A stretch of DNA of 64,000 nt from Yoonia rosea. GTDB taxonomy: Bacteria > Pseudomonadota > Alphaproteobacteria > Rhodobacterales > Rhodobacteraceae. The translations under genes and the position numbers were made by a program. How positions within the stretch are numbered: position 1 is the first letter of the stretch; the number at the start of each line of letters is the position of its first letter. The stretch lies in NCBI RefSeq assembly GCF_900156505.1, contig NZ_FTPR01000003.1, positions 62,001 to 126,000 on the forward strand, in the 5' to 3' direction. This document shows, one piece after another, positions 24,892 through 32,851 of this stretch. A model generated the notes under the pieces. The model searched no databases. It worked only from the letters and a program-made list of their open reading frames with translations, and was not told the DNA's origin.

Positions 24892-25056
24892 ATGGCAAGT
24901 AAAGAAGACTCAAAGCAGGACAAGATCGACAAGTATATCGACCAGAATCTGAAGAAGGTTTTCTCGGATTTGGAAAATGACGATATGCCCTCCGAGATCA
25001 TAGACCTTTTGTCCGTGCTGCGTGCCCAAGACCAAGAGTTGAAGGGCAAAAAATGA
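24892..25056 (+). CDS. nepR: NepR, anti-sigma factor of EcfG
   Basis: A 54-residue protein, MASKEDSKQDKIDKYIDQNL then KKVFSDLENDDMPSEIIDLL and a charged end. The two helices IDQNLKKVFSDL and PSEIIDLLSVLRAQD with the linker between are the NepR signature. An in-frame ATG at 24874 would give 60 residues; neither start has an ideal ribosome site. Its stop overlaps the ecfG start by ATGA, so the antagonist and sigma factor are translationally coupled. Confidence 0.92.
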   Translation: MASKEDSKQDKIDKYIDQNLKKVFSDLENDDMPSEIIDLLSVLRAQDQELKGKK

Positions 25057-25607
25057 GTCATCCAGATCCCAAAGATGAGCTGGTAACGCATTTGCCGGCC
25101 CTACGCGCTTTTGCGCTTAGTCTGACCCGCAACCGTGCCACTGCGGATGATATGATGCAGGATGCGGTCCTGAAAGCATGGACAAATATGGACAAATTTC
25201 AGGCCGGCACGAACATGCGCGCCTGGCTGTTCACCATCCTGCGCAATAATTACTATTCATCCCGTCGCAAGCTGAACCGCGAAGTGGCCGATGTGGACAA
25301 CGCCTTTTCAGACACACTGTCAGTCAAACCTGATCACGACGGACGGCTTCAGATGATGGACTTCAAGGTCGCGTTCGCACAATTGGCAGACGAGCATCGC
25401 GAAGCGCTGATCTTGGTTGGTGCCTCCGGCTTTTCCTATGATGACGCAGCCGAGATGTGCGGTGTCGCCACAGGAACAATGAAAAGCCGTGTGAACCGTG
25501 CACGCGCCAAACTGACCGAGATGTTGCAATTGAACGATGATGAGGCCCTTGAATTGACTGATCGCGCTACGATGGCAGTGGTCGGCAGTCCGAATATCCC
25601 GTCATGA
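25053..25607 (+). CDS. ecfG: EcfG family RNA polymerase sigma factor
   Basis: A 184-residue ECF sigma factor. Region 2 is RAFALSLTRNRATADDMMQD then AVLKAWTNMDKFQ (about 17-50); MRAWLFTILRNNYYSSRRK follows; region 4, about 110-165, has ALILVGASGFSYDDAAEMCG then VATGTMKSRVNRARAKL, the -35-reading helix-turn-helix. This is the general stress sigma that recognises GGAAC-N16/17-CGTT, and 22 such sites lie in this window. The gene overlaps nepR upstream and the kinase gene downstream. Confidence 0.95.
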   Translation: MSHPDPKDELVTHLPALRAFALSLTRNRATADDMMQDAVLKAWTNMDKFQAGTNMRAWLFTILRNNYYSSRRKLNREVADVDNAFSDTLSVKPDHDGRLQMMDFKVAFAQLADEHREALILVGASGFSYDDAAEMCGVATGTMKSRVNRARAKLTEMLQLNDDEALELTDRATMAVVGSPNIPS

Positions 25608-27310
25608 CGCCGGGGCCCTGGTACAAGAAACTGAGCGTTCAGCTAATTGCGCTGCTGACGCTCGCATTGCTGCCGCTCGGAGCCGTCGCGATTTTTCAAA
25701 CAGATCGGGTGGCCGCAAAGACGGACGCGAACGCCGGTCTTGCCCTGCTGAGCCTGACCGAGGCTGCTGCGCGTCAGGAACAAATATTGATCGAACGTGC
25801 GATTGGCACCGCACGATTGTTCCGGTCGATTGCCCCCACTTTTCTGGCGGACCCTCAAAACTGCGCCTCTCAACTTGCACCATTCATAGACGCAAACCCA
25901 GAGTACAGCTTTATTGCTGTGATCCCGCAGTCCGGTATCGTTGAATGTTCGTCAGCCGACGAAATCTTCAATTTGAACGGCGTCGATAACTTCGACGAAC
26001 TGATGTCCAGTCAGGAACCCGCTATTGTTGTGGACCGGAATGGCCATGCTAGCGGCGAATCCGTATTTGTGGTGTCCGAGCCTCTTGAAATGGATGGTGC
26101 GTTTGCGGGTTTTGTGTCTGTCTCGATTCCCCATCGCAGTTTGCCGACGTACATCAAAGACGACGAACAATACCAGGGCTTGGTTGAATTGGTGACATTC
26201 AACAGAGCCGGCACTGTTTTGACGGCGCGGGGTGGATTGGACGCTGCAACGCCGGAATTGCCTTCCGGACTGGAGCTCGCCGGTCTGTTTTCGACACAGT
26301 CGCAGACCTTTCGCGCGGACAACAGGCGCGGCCTCGAGCGGCGATACAGCGTTGTACCCATTCAAGGCAGCCCCGCGTCGGTTCTGGCAATCTGGGAAAT
26401 AGAAAACGCATTGAGCTTGCCGGCCAAAATTTCACCGGCGATTTTTCCGTTGTTGATGTGGTTTGCCAGTATGGGGGTCGCAATGTTGGCAATGAATACG
26501 CTGGTGATCCGCCACCTCACCCGTATCCGGCGCAAGATGAATGCATTTGCTGATGACCGCAACACGCACCGGCCCTATGCGCCCAATGCGCTGTTCCCAA
26601 TCGAGATTGAAATGCTGGAAGAAAACTTTGCCCGCATGAGCGAAGAGATCTTGCGCGACGAAGCAGCCATGGAAAACGCTGTGCGCGAAAAGGGGGTTCT
26701 GGTCAAAGAAATCCATCACCGGGTCAAAAATAACCTCCAGCTCATTTCATCCATCATCAATATGCAAATTCGCAATGCTGACGCGGATGAGACGAAAACC
26801 GTCTTGCGGCGCATTCAGGACCGCGTTCTTAGCTTGGCGACAATCCACCGCGATCTTTATCAGTCGCAAGATGGCGGGCGCGTGAACGCAGGCAATCTTG
26901 TGACCGAGATCGTTGAAAAATCCGCCGAGCTTGTCACAGGCGAGGGGCGTGATCTGAACCTTCAGATGGAGATTGATCCGGTGTTGCTCTACCCCGACCA
27001 GGCGGTCCCTTTGTCGCTTGTCGTGTCCGAGGCCGCGACGAATGCGTTAAAGCATATCGGCGCTCAGTCCGCCCGAGGCGGTACATTTGATGTCCGCTTG
27101 AAGCAGGATGGCACGACTTGCACGCTGGTCATGACAAATTCTGTTGGTGTGACCCAAAGTCGGGATAGCACCGGCTTGGGCAGCAAGCTGATGAAAGCCT
27201 TTGCCATGCAGCTTGGTGGAACAATTGATATTGACGAAACGGACGACCAGTATTCCTTGACGATTCAATTCAATGCTGACGACTTTCAACCGGAGGCACG
27301 TGACTATTGA
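25604..27310 (+). CDS. Membrane sensor histidine kinase, HisKA_2/HWE type (PhyK-like)
   Basis: A 568-residue kinase. A first membrane helix at about 11-30 (LIALLTLALLPLGAVAIFQ), a periplasmic Cache-like sensor at about 35-280, a second helix at about 285-310, a HAMP-like linker, then the dimerisation box VLVKEIHHRVKNNLQLISSI with the phospho-His at 371/372, and a C-terminal ATPase (SLVVSEAATNALKHIG as N-box; STGLGSKLMKAFAMQLGG). Kinases of this type phosphorylate PhyR. The overlap with ecfG (TGACG/ATGA) and its place in the core locus make it the most likely cognate kinase. Confidence 0.92.
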   Translation: MTPGPWYKKLSVQLIALLTLALLPLGAVAIFQTDRVAAKTDANAGLALLSLTEAAARQEQILIERAIGTARLFRSIAPTFLADPQNCASQLAPFIDANPEYSFIAVIPQSGIVECSSADEIFNLNGVDNFDELMSSQEPAIVVDRNGHASGESVFVVSEPLEMDGAFAGFVSVSIPHRSLPTYIKDDEQYQGLVELVTFNRAGTVLTARGGLDAATPELPSGLELAGLFSTQSQTFRADNRRGLERRYSVVPIQGSPASVLAIWEIENALSLPAKISPAIFPLLMWFASMGVAMLAMNTLVIRHLTRIRRKMNAFADDRNTHRPYAPNALFPIEIEMLEENFARMSEEILRDEAAMENAVREKGVLVKEIHHRVKNNLQLISSIINMQIRNADADETKTVLRRIQDRVLSLATIHRDLYQSQDGGRVNAGNLVTEIVEKSAELVTGEGRDLNLQMEIDPVLLYPDQAVPLSLVVSEAATNALKHIGAQSARGGTFDVRLKQDGTTCTLVMTNSVGVTQSRDSTGLGSKLMKAFAMQLGGTIDIDETDDQYSLTIQFNADDFQPEARDY

Positions 27311-28833
27311 CCGCAACTGACGCACGCATGTTTGAGGTCCTTGTCACCGCGCAAGAGGCGTACCCACGGCTGGAATCCGCCTTTCTGGCGGCCGAAAAGG
27401 AAGTGGTCGCAGGCTTTCGTATCTTTGATCCTTGGACCAAACTCCGCTCTGACGCGGCGCGCGCTATTGGTGACACGTGGTTTGACTTGATCGTCCACAC
27501 ACTCGACCGCGGTGTCGAGATAAACATCGTCCTGACGGATTTCGACCCTGTCGTGCGGATGCAGGAACACCGCTACGCCTGGCGATGCTTGCGCGCTTTC
27601 TTAGCAGCGGCCGAGGCGTCAAGCCATCCCGAGAACATGAACGCACGGGTTGCGATGCATCCTGCGCGGGTCGGTCTTTTGCCGCGCACACTGCTGTGGC
27701 CGCGATCTTTCAAAGAGGTTGGTGCGCAGCTGCGCAAGGTTGAGGCGGACGTGGGTGCCGATCTGACTGGCACCCCTTATCTGCCCGCGCTTGCCGTACA
27801 GCGCGGCGATACCTTGCAGCCCCGTAAATTTCCGCCACCGCCGCTTGTGCCTGTGACCCATCACCAGAAACTGGCGGTTTTTGATGCAGAAACGCTTTAC
27901 ATCGGCGGGCTTGATGTGAACGACCGCCGCTATGATACCCCCCGCCATAACCGCAAGGGGGATGATACGTGGCACGACGTGCAAGTCGTCGTCACCGGAG
28001 AGGTCGCAGCAGAAGCACGCCAGCATTTGCTTGATATGGAACACGTTTTTTCCGGCGGGACCGCGCGCCACACCAATGCGCTTTTGCGGACGATGTCTGC
28101 GAAACGCAAAATGGAACTACCTTTCATGTCGCCGGTTCCGATGGTGTCCGAACTGGAAGATGCCCATCTGGATGCAATCCGAAAGGCCGAGCAACTCATC
28201 TATTTCGAGACCCAGTTTTTCCGTGATGAAGCCATCGCACAGGCGCTTGCCATGCGTGCGAAACAGCAGCGGGGGCTGTCACTTGTCATGATGCTGCCCG
28301 CCGCGCCAGAGGATATCGCCTTTAGCGATGATTGGGGGCCTGATGCAGCTTATGGCGAACATATGCAGGTCAAATGCGTCGATCTGATCAACGACGGCTT
28401 TGGCGACAGGGTGTTCATCGGCTCGCCCGCACAGCCGTGTTCTTCATCATCAAAGGGCAGGGACGCACATTTTGGGGCGCCTTTGGTTTATCTCCATGCC
28501 AAAGTGTCGATCTTTGATGACGCAATGGGCATCGTATCATCGGCCAACCTGAACGGGCGCAGCATGCGTTGGGACACCGAAGCCGGTGTCGCGACACAGA
28601 CAAAGGCAGAGGTCGCACAATTAAAGCTGCGCTGCTTTGAACACTGGCTGGGTGCGGATGCCGATGAAGCGTTTTACCAACCCGTGACAGCCTGTGACGC
28701 ATGGGCCGCGCGTGCGGCACAAAACGCCCAGCTGGCACCAGAAGATCGTAAAGGCTTTGTCTTGCCCTACAGGGTCGAAGCTGCGCGAGAGGATGCTCAG
28801 ATCTTGCCCGGTGTTCCGTCAGAGATGACCTGA
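27307..28833 (+). CDS. Phospholipase D-like protein with two HKD motifs
   Basis: A 508-residue PLD superfamily enzyme. The first catalytic motif is THHQKLAVFDAETLYIGGLD (about 185-204), the second YLHAKVSIFDDAMGIVSSAN (about 395-414); both have the HxK-x4-D pattern. No signal peptide is evident, so it is probably cytoplasmic or membrane-peripheral. The start is TTG, overlapping the kinase TGA, so it is the fourth gene of the nepR-ecfG-kinase operon. It could be a phospholipase or a cardiolipin-synthase-like transferase. Its 3' end overlaps the AI-2E gene by 37 bp. Confidence 0.85.
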   Translation: MTATDARMFEVLVTAQEAYPRLESAFLAAEKEVVAGFRIFDPWTKLRSDAARAIGDTWFDLIVHTLDRGVEINIVLTDFDPVVRMQEHRYAWRCLRAFLAAAEASSHPENMNARVAMHPARVGLLPRTLLWPRSFKEVGAQLRKVEADVGADLTGTPYLPALAVQRGDTLQPRKFPPPPLVPVTHHQKLAVFDAETLYIGGLDVNDRRYDTPRHNRKGDDTWHDVQVVVTGEVAAEARQHLLDMEHVFSGGTARHTNALLRTMSAKRKMELPFMSPVPMVSELEDAHLDAIRKAEQLIYFETQFFRDEAIAQALAMRAKQQRGLSLVMMLPAAPEDIAFSDDWGPDAAYGEHMQVKCVDLINDGFGDRVFIGSPAQPCSSSSKGRDAHFGAPLVYLHAKVSIFDDAMGIVSSANLNGRSMRWDTEAGVATQTKAEVAQLKLRCFEHWLGADADEAFYQPVTACDAWAARAAQNAQLAPEDRKGFVLPYRVEAAREDAQILPGVPSEMT

Positions 28834-29822
28834 TCGCTGAACGCCTGAACGACCGTCATGGTCCAGATCAGAAGCGGAATTGCGATGATGCCGCCGATCG
28901 GGCCCCACAGCCAGAGCCAGAAAACCAGCGACACAAACACCAAAAGCGGATTGACCGACAGGCTTTTGCCGACCAGCGTGGGGGTGACGAACTGTGCCTC
29001 TATGGCGTTCATGGCGATGTAGATTGCAGGGGGAAGAAAGCTGGCCGCGCCTTCAAAGACAACAATGCCGGTCACGGTCAGCATCGCAATCAGGGCGGTC
29101 GGTCCAAGGTAGAGAATGAAGTTCAAAAGGCACGCGAGTAGCCCCCATACAATGGGTGACGGCATCCCGATCCAGTACATGACCGCGGCGACGACAGCGC
29201 CAAAGCTGAAATTGATCGCTGAAATCGTCAGAACATAGCGGGATACCTGTGACGCCGCGCGGCGCAGGTCGCGTTGCCCGATTGGCGCTGTTGTCGCGCT
29301 GAGCCATTCATAGACAGCGTTTCGCGTCAGCAAGAAAAAATAAAGGGTACCGGTAAAGATCAGGAACTGCGCAGCAAACTGCGGGGCGTAAAACAAGGCA
29401 TCCGTGAGCGTGGGCATTGTCATGCCTTCTGCTTCTTCTTTCGGTGCAGCCGAAGGTTCAATGGCCGCGGCGACATCATCGGAAATCTTTTCAAGACCCC
29501 GCAACAGGCGTCGTGCTTCTTCCACAGTTTCGCGCAATTCAGCCTGAATGACCGGTCCCTGACTGATGGCTTGCGTGATATAGGGCTCAAGCAGCAGCAC
29601 GATGGCAAAGATCGATGCAAGGGCCAGAAGCAATGACAAAAACGCTGCCACGGCGTCAGGAACACGCAACTTTTCCCAAAGCTCTGACAGCGGGGTCAGG
29701 ACGATCCCGAGCAGAATGGCCGCCAACAGCGGCGCGAACAGCACTTTTGCCTGATAGAGCACGATGAACACGGCAATGATCGTCAATATCGCCAGACACA
29801 TCGTGTTGATTGTGGATCGCAT
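28797..29822 (-). CDS. AI-2E family transporter (YdiK/PerM-like)
   Basis: A 341-residue membrane protein with about eight hydrophobic segments. The opening TINTMCLAILTIIAVFIVLY, the AAILLGIVLTPLSELWEKLR loop and the C-terminal GKSLSVNPLLVFVSLVFWLW with GPIGGIIAIPLLI are family hallmarks. ATG 29822 is used because GGGAG precedes it. Family members export diverse compounds or act as Na+/H+ antiporters; AI-2 export is only proven for a few. It has its own EcfG-type promoter, and its 3' end is convergent and overlapping with the PLD gene. Confidence 0.88.
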   Translation of the reverse strand: MRSTINTMCLAILTIIAVFIVLYQAKVLFAPLLAAILLGIVLTPLSELWEKLRVPDAVAAFLSLLLALASIFAIVLLLEPYITQAISQGPVIQAELRETVEEARRLLRGLEKISDDVAAAIEPSAAPKEEAEGMTMPTLTDALFYAPQFAAQFLIFTGTLYFFLLTRNAVYEWLSATTAPIGQRDLRRAASQVSRYVLTISAINFSFGAVVAAVMYWIGMPSPIVWGLLACLLNFILYLGPTALIAMLTVTGIVVFEGAASFLPPAIYIAMNAIEAQFVTPTLVGKSLSVNPLLVFVSLVFWLWLWGPIGGIIAIPLLIWTMTVVQAFSDQVISDGTPGKI

Positions 29823-29845
29823 CTTTTTGATCTCCCTCGCACACA

Positions 29846-29870
29846 AACCTTTGAGCAGGGTATTCGTTCC
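29846..29870 (-). promoter_or_regulatory. EcfG-type promoter of AI-2E transporter gene
   Basis: Minus strand GGAAC, 16 nt, GGTT, 24 bp upstream of the ATG at 29822. Confidence 0.55.
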
Positions 29871-29878
29871 CGGCAAAA

Positions 29879-29903
29879 GGAACTTTTAGGCGATCGCGGT
29901 GTT
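29879..29903 (+). promoter_or_regulatory. EcfG-type promoter of 58-aa membrane protein gene
   Basis: GGAAC, 16 nt, TGTT, 34 bp upstream of the ATG at 29937. Back to back with the site at 29846-29870. Confidence 0.65.
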
Positions 29904-29936
29904 AGGTCGGTAGCAGATACAAAAAAGGAGACGACA

Positions 29937-30113
29937 ATGTCAGCTTCCAACACCAATATCGAAAAGCAGAAAAAGCGCCACCGCGGCGCGCTTGTCGGTA
30001 TCGCGTTCGCCCTGTTCTGGGCCGCAGTTCTTTTTGCGGGCTTCATGATCTGGACCGCATATCAGGGTGATAACCCCACGGCGCAAAGTCCGGCAGCCTA
30101 TGTTGCAGAATAA
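29937..30113 (+). CDS. Small single-span membrane protein, 58 residues
   Basis: AAAAAAGGAG precedes ATG 29937. The protein starts with a polar basic segment (EKQKKRHRG) and has one helix ALVGIAFALFWAAVLFAGFM then a short periplasmic tail. The basic N-terminus and helix suggest N-in orientation. It stands alone between an EcfG-type promoter and an intrinsic terminator, which supports it as a real, separately expressed stress gene. No family recognised. Confidence 0.7.
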   Translation: MSASNTNIEKQKKRHRGALVGIAFALFWAAVLFAGFMIWTAYQGDNPTAQSPAAYVAE

Positions 30114-30118
30114 AAAAG

Positions 30119-30145
30119 GCGCGCTTTTCGAAGCGCGCTTTTTTG
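30119..30145 (+). terminator. Intrinsic terminator of 58-aa gene
   Basis: GCGCGCTT-TTCG-AAGCGCGC hairpin followed by six T, starting just after the stop codon. Confidence 0.85.
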
Positions 30146-30160
30146 ATTGTAAGACCCACA

Positions 30161-30194
30161 AAAAAGGCGTCTCGGTACCCCGGGACGCCTTTTT
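30161..30194 (-). terminator. Intrinsic terminator of PLD-N-like gene
   Basis: AAAAAGGCGTC/GACGCCTTTTT hairpin; on the minus strand the T-run follows the stem, 10 bp after the small gene's stop. Confidence 0.8.
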
Positions 30195-30202
30195 CTAGGT
30201 CG

Positions 30203-30391
30203 CTATACGCTTGCTGTCGCGCTGCGTGGTCCTGCGATCAGCCAGATGATGAAACCAATCACCGGCAGCACCAGGACCAGCAGTGTCCAGAGCACTTTGC
30301 TTCCGGTTGATGCGCCCGATCCGATGATCGAGATGATCGCCCAGATGTTGAGGGCCAGAATGATAAGTCCGCCTAAACCAGCATATTCCAT
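30203..30391 (-). CDS. PLD nuclease N-terminal (PLDc_N)-like small membrane protein
   Basis: A 62-residue protein of two membrane helices: GLIILALNIWAIISIIGSG and VLWTLLVLVLPVIGFIIWLI followed by AGPRSA. The W-x-x-L-V-L-x-x-P-x-I-G-x-I-I-W pattern is that of PLDc_N proteins. GGAGGAAA precedes the ATG, and a full-consensus EcfG-type promoter lies 40 bp upstream, so it belongs to the stress regulon as a single-gene unit. Confidence 0.8.
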   Translation of the reverse strand: MEYAGLGGLIILALNIWAIISIIGSGASTGSKVLWTLLVLVLPVIGFIIWLIAGPRSATASV

Positions 30392-30430
30392 TTGTCTTTC
30401 CTCCGACTGTTGTGGTGTTTTCACCTAAAC

Positions 30431-30455
30431 AACGAACCCGATCCCGATTGGTTCC
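30431..30455 (-). promoter_or_regulatory. EcfG-type promoter of PLDc_N-like gene
   Basis: Minus strand GGAAC, 16 nt, CGTT; lies just after the stop codon of the formate/nitrite-type channel gene. Confidence 0.7.
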
Positions 30456-30456
30456 A

Positions 30457-31263
30457 TTATTCTTTGTCGGGTAATTCGTGCCGGACCTGTCCGAACGACA
30501 ACAAGGCAAAGATTGCAGTGCCACCAAGGATATTGCCTGCAAGTACGGGCAGGAAAAAGTTCCATATGGCGGTCTGCAAGGGGAGGGCACCTTGCACCAT
30601 CAAAAACGCCATTTCGACGCTACCGGCAACGACGTGTGTGAAATCACCCGCAGCGATAAGCCATGTGAAGATCATGATCAGGAACAGCTCAAATCCTTCT
30701 GACTTGGGCAGCATCCAGACGATTGCCGCAATGATAACGCCCGCAGGAATGGCGCGGTGGAATGCCTCGCCGGGGGCAAAACCGGTCGCGTGTTCGGACA
30801 GTTCGGTAATTGCAGGCACCAGTTCGGCAGGGATGAAAGACCCATAGGCAAAAGCGGCGGCTGCAATAAATGCGCCGACGACATTGGCGAACAGGACTAT
30901 CGCCCAAAGCACGCCGACCTGCTGAAACATGGCAGGCGAGGGGTCACGCATCACGGGCAATACGGTGGTGATGGTGTTTTCGGTAAACAACTGCATGCTG
31001 CCAAGGATCACGACAATAAACCCCAGACTATACCCGAGGTTTTCCAGCAGATAGCGCCAAGGCGAATCGGGCAGATATGTCCGAAAGATTGCCTCGCCCA
31101 GCACCGACAGGGAAATCATCATGCCCGCAGCGATGCCTGACCAGAACAAGGATGCCTTGGGCCGTTCAAGCTCTTCGATCCCTTCGTGGCGAATAACCTC
31201 GAAGATGTCCTTGGAAGACAGTTTTTCGGCGTCGTCTACAACGGGGTCATGTCCCATATTCAT
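30457..31263 (-). CDS. Formate/nitrite transporter (FNT/YfdC-like) family membrane protein
   Basis: A 268-residue six-helix channel-like protein. After a charged N-terminus (SSKDIFEVIRHEGIEELERP) the first helix is SGIAAGMMISLSVLGEAIFR; QLFTENTITTVLPVM (about 103-117) is the conserved re-entrant loop, and TWLIAAGDFTHVVAGSVEMA near 210 is a second. The N-terminal extension is like that of the YfdC branch. ATG 31263 has an AAAGGAC site. Substrate is uncertain. A near-consensus EcfG-type site lies 25 bp upstream. Confidence 0.85.
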   Translation of the reverse strand: MNMGHDPVVDDAEKLSSKDIFEVIRHEGIEELERPKASLFWSGIAAGMMISLSVLGEAIFRTYLPDSPWRYLLENLGYSLGFIVVILGSMQLFTENTITTVLPVMRDPSPAMFQQVGVLWAIVLFANVVGAFIAAAAFAYGSFIPAELVPAITELSEHATGFAPGEAFHRAIPAGVIIAAIVWMLPKSEGFELFLIMIFTWLIAAGDFTHVVAGSVEMAFLMVQGALPLQTAIWNFFLPVLAGNILGGTAIFALLSFGQVRHELPDKE

Positions 31264-31287
31264 CGTCCTTTTTGATATCCGAACCAT

Positions 31288-31313
31288 AACCCTTGCGGAA
31301 CGCTTTTGGTTCC
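31288..31313 (-). promoter_or_regulatory. EcfG-type promoter (weaker) of FNT-family gene
   Basis: Minus strand GGAAC, 17 nt, GGTT, interleaved with the opposing site at 31297-31322. Confidence 0.45.
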
Positions 31314-31322
31314 ATCAGCGTT
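31297..31322 (+). promoter_or_regulatory. EcfG-type promoter of DUF2254 gene
   Basis: GGAAC, 17 nt, CGTT, full consensus, 38 bp upstream of the ATG at 31361. Confidence 0.7.
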
Positions 31323-31360
31323 TGTCACATGCACCACCAATAGCATCAAAGGCATCAAAA

Positions 31361-32581
31361 ATGGGAAAACGGGCATATCTGTTCAAGCTGCTGCAGGATA
31401 TCCGGGCTAGCTATTGGTTTTTACCCTCTCTGTTGGTGATGGTCGGGCTGCTCCTTGCAAGTGTCATGGTTTGGGTAGACGGCAACCCTTCTGTTGTGCC
31501 TATTCAAGTGCCGCGCGCGTTGCTGGATACGCAGGCCGACGGCGCCAGATCGATGCTATCGGTGATTGCCCAATCCATCATCGGTGTCACCGGTGTGATG
31601 TTTTCGATGACGCTTGTCGCTGTGTCCTTTGCCTCTGGTAACTTCGGGCCGCGATTGATCGGCAACTTTATGCGCGACCGTGGCAACCAATGGAGCCTTG
31701 GCATACTAATCGCGACCTTTGTCTACGCGCTGGTTGTTTTGCGCACCGTTCAGGATGATATCGAAGGCGGTGCCACACAATTCGTGCCGCATTATTCGCT
31801 GCTGCTTGCGCTTGGGCTGACTCTGCTGTGCGTGTTCACCCTGATCTATTTCATCCACCACGTGCCCGAGACAATCAACGTCTCGCGCATCTCGGCCAGC
31901 ATTGGTGCTGCGTTGGAGCGCCATGTGCGCAGGTTGATTGATAAACAGGACGACAAAGACCGCTGTGTGTCGCCGCCCGACCGCGCGCCCGATATGACCC
32001 TTACCGCCGGCACATCGGGCTACATCCAGACCGTGAATTTCTCACAACTCGAAAAACTGGCGGACAACTGCGATTTTCGCGTGAACCTCACAACATCAAT
32101 TGGTGCCTTTGTCACCGAAAGATCCCCCATTTTTGAAGTATGGGCCGGATCAAACGGCAACGACATCGACGCGGACGCGGTCCTTGAATGTTATGCCATC
32201 GGGGCAAGCCGGACAGAGAACCAAAATCCGACGTTTCTGGCCGAACAGCTTGTCGAGATGATCGCGCGGGCGCTGTCGCCGGGCGTGAACGATCCTTACA
32301 CCGCCAAGGACTGTCTGAACCGGCTTGCCGCCGCATTGACGGTCGCCAGCACCTACAAGGGCGGCATCAAAGACCGGTCATTGCCGCGCATTACATTCAA
32401 GGCGCTGACATTTTCCCGACTGTTCGCTGCAAGTTTTCCGCTGTGCCGGCAATACATCAAACCTGACGCGCTCGTGCTGGACCACGCGCTGACACTGCTG
32501 AACAATCTGGTCGATGTGGTCCGCGACGAAGACCGTCAGGTCATCAAGGACGAGATTGCGATGCTGACGTCTGATACCTAG
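31361..32581 (+). CDS. DUF2254 family membrane protein
   Basis: A 406-residue protein. Four hydrophobic segments fill the N-terminal half (about 17-40, 72-95, 118-138, 155-175; for example MFSMTLVAVSFASGNFGPRL), followed by a soluble domain from about 190 with TAGTSGYIQTVNFSQLEKLA and RALSPGVNDPYTAKDCLNRL, both DUF2254 hallmarks. AAAGG precedes ATG 31361. Function is unknown. It is transcribed divergently from the FNT-family gene. Confidence 0.85.
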   Translation: MGKRAYLFKLLQDIRASYWFLPSLLVMVGLLLASVMVWVDGNPSVVPIQVPRALLDTQADGARSMLSVIAQSIIGVTGVMFSMTLVAVSFASGNFGPRLIGNFMRDRGNQWSLGILIATFVYALVVLRTVQDDIEGGATQFVPHYSLLLALGLTLLCVFTLIYFIHHVPETINVSRISASIGAALERHVRRLIDKQDDKDRCVSPPDRAPDMTLTAGTSGYIQTVNFSQLEKLADNCDFRVNLTTSIGAFVTERSPIFEVWAGSNGNDIDADAVLECYAIGASRTENQNPTFLAEQLVEMIARALSPGVNDPYTAKDCLNRLAAALTVASTYKGGIKDRSLPRITFKALTFSRLFAASFPLCRQYIKPDALVLDHALTLLNNLVDVVRDEDRQVIKDEIAMLTSDT

Positions 32582-32607
32582 GGAACCAACCAAGGCTGTT
32601 TTGCGTT
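32582..32607 (+). promoter_or_regulatory. EcfG-type promoter of DUF2945-topoisomerase IB operon
   Basis: GGAAC, 17 nt, CGTT, starting right after the DUF2254 stop codon and 31 bp before the ATG at 32639. Confidence 0.7.
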
Positions 32608-32638
32608 TACATTTGATTATTGAAAAGGAGCGTCAGAC

Positions 32639-32851
32639 ATGGGCTATCAATCGGGCGATAAGGTGGAATGGGATTGGGGTGACGGAACGGCGACGGGCAA
32701 AGTCGACGAAACGCATCAATCTTCGATCACCCGCACAATCAAAGGAACCGAAGTTACCCGCAACGGATCAAGCGACGACCCCGCGCTCGAGATCAGTCAG
32801 GATGACGGGACCAAAGTACTCAAGCTGTCCTCGGAGGTGCGCAAAGCGTGA
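32639..32851 (+). CDS. DUF2945 (HVA1-like) small protein
   Basis: A 70-residue protein beginning MGYQSGDKVEWDWGDGTATG then KVDETHQSSITRTIKGTEVT. The GDKVxWxWG...GxV start, followed by TRNGSSDDPALEI, is diagnostic of the DUF2945/HVA1 family, a small SH3-like beta barrel often annotated as hypervirulence-associated. AAAAGGAG precedes the ATG. Its stop overlaps the topoisomerase start (GTGA). Confidence 0.88.
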   Translation: MGYQSGDKVEWDWGDGTATGKVDETHQSSITRTIKGTEVTRNGSSDDPALEISQDDGTKVLKLSSEVRKA

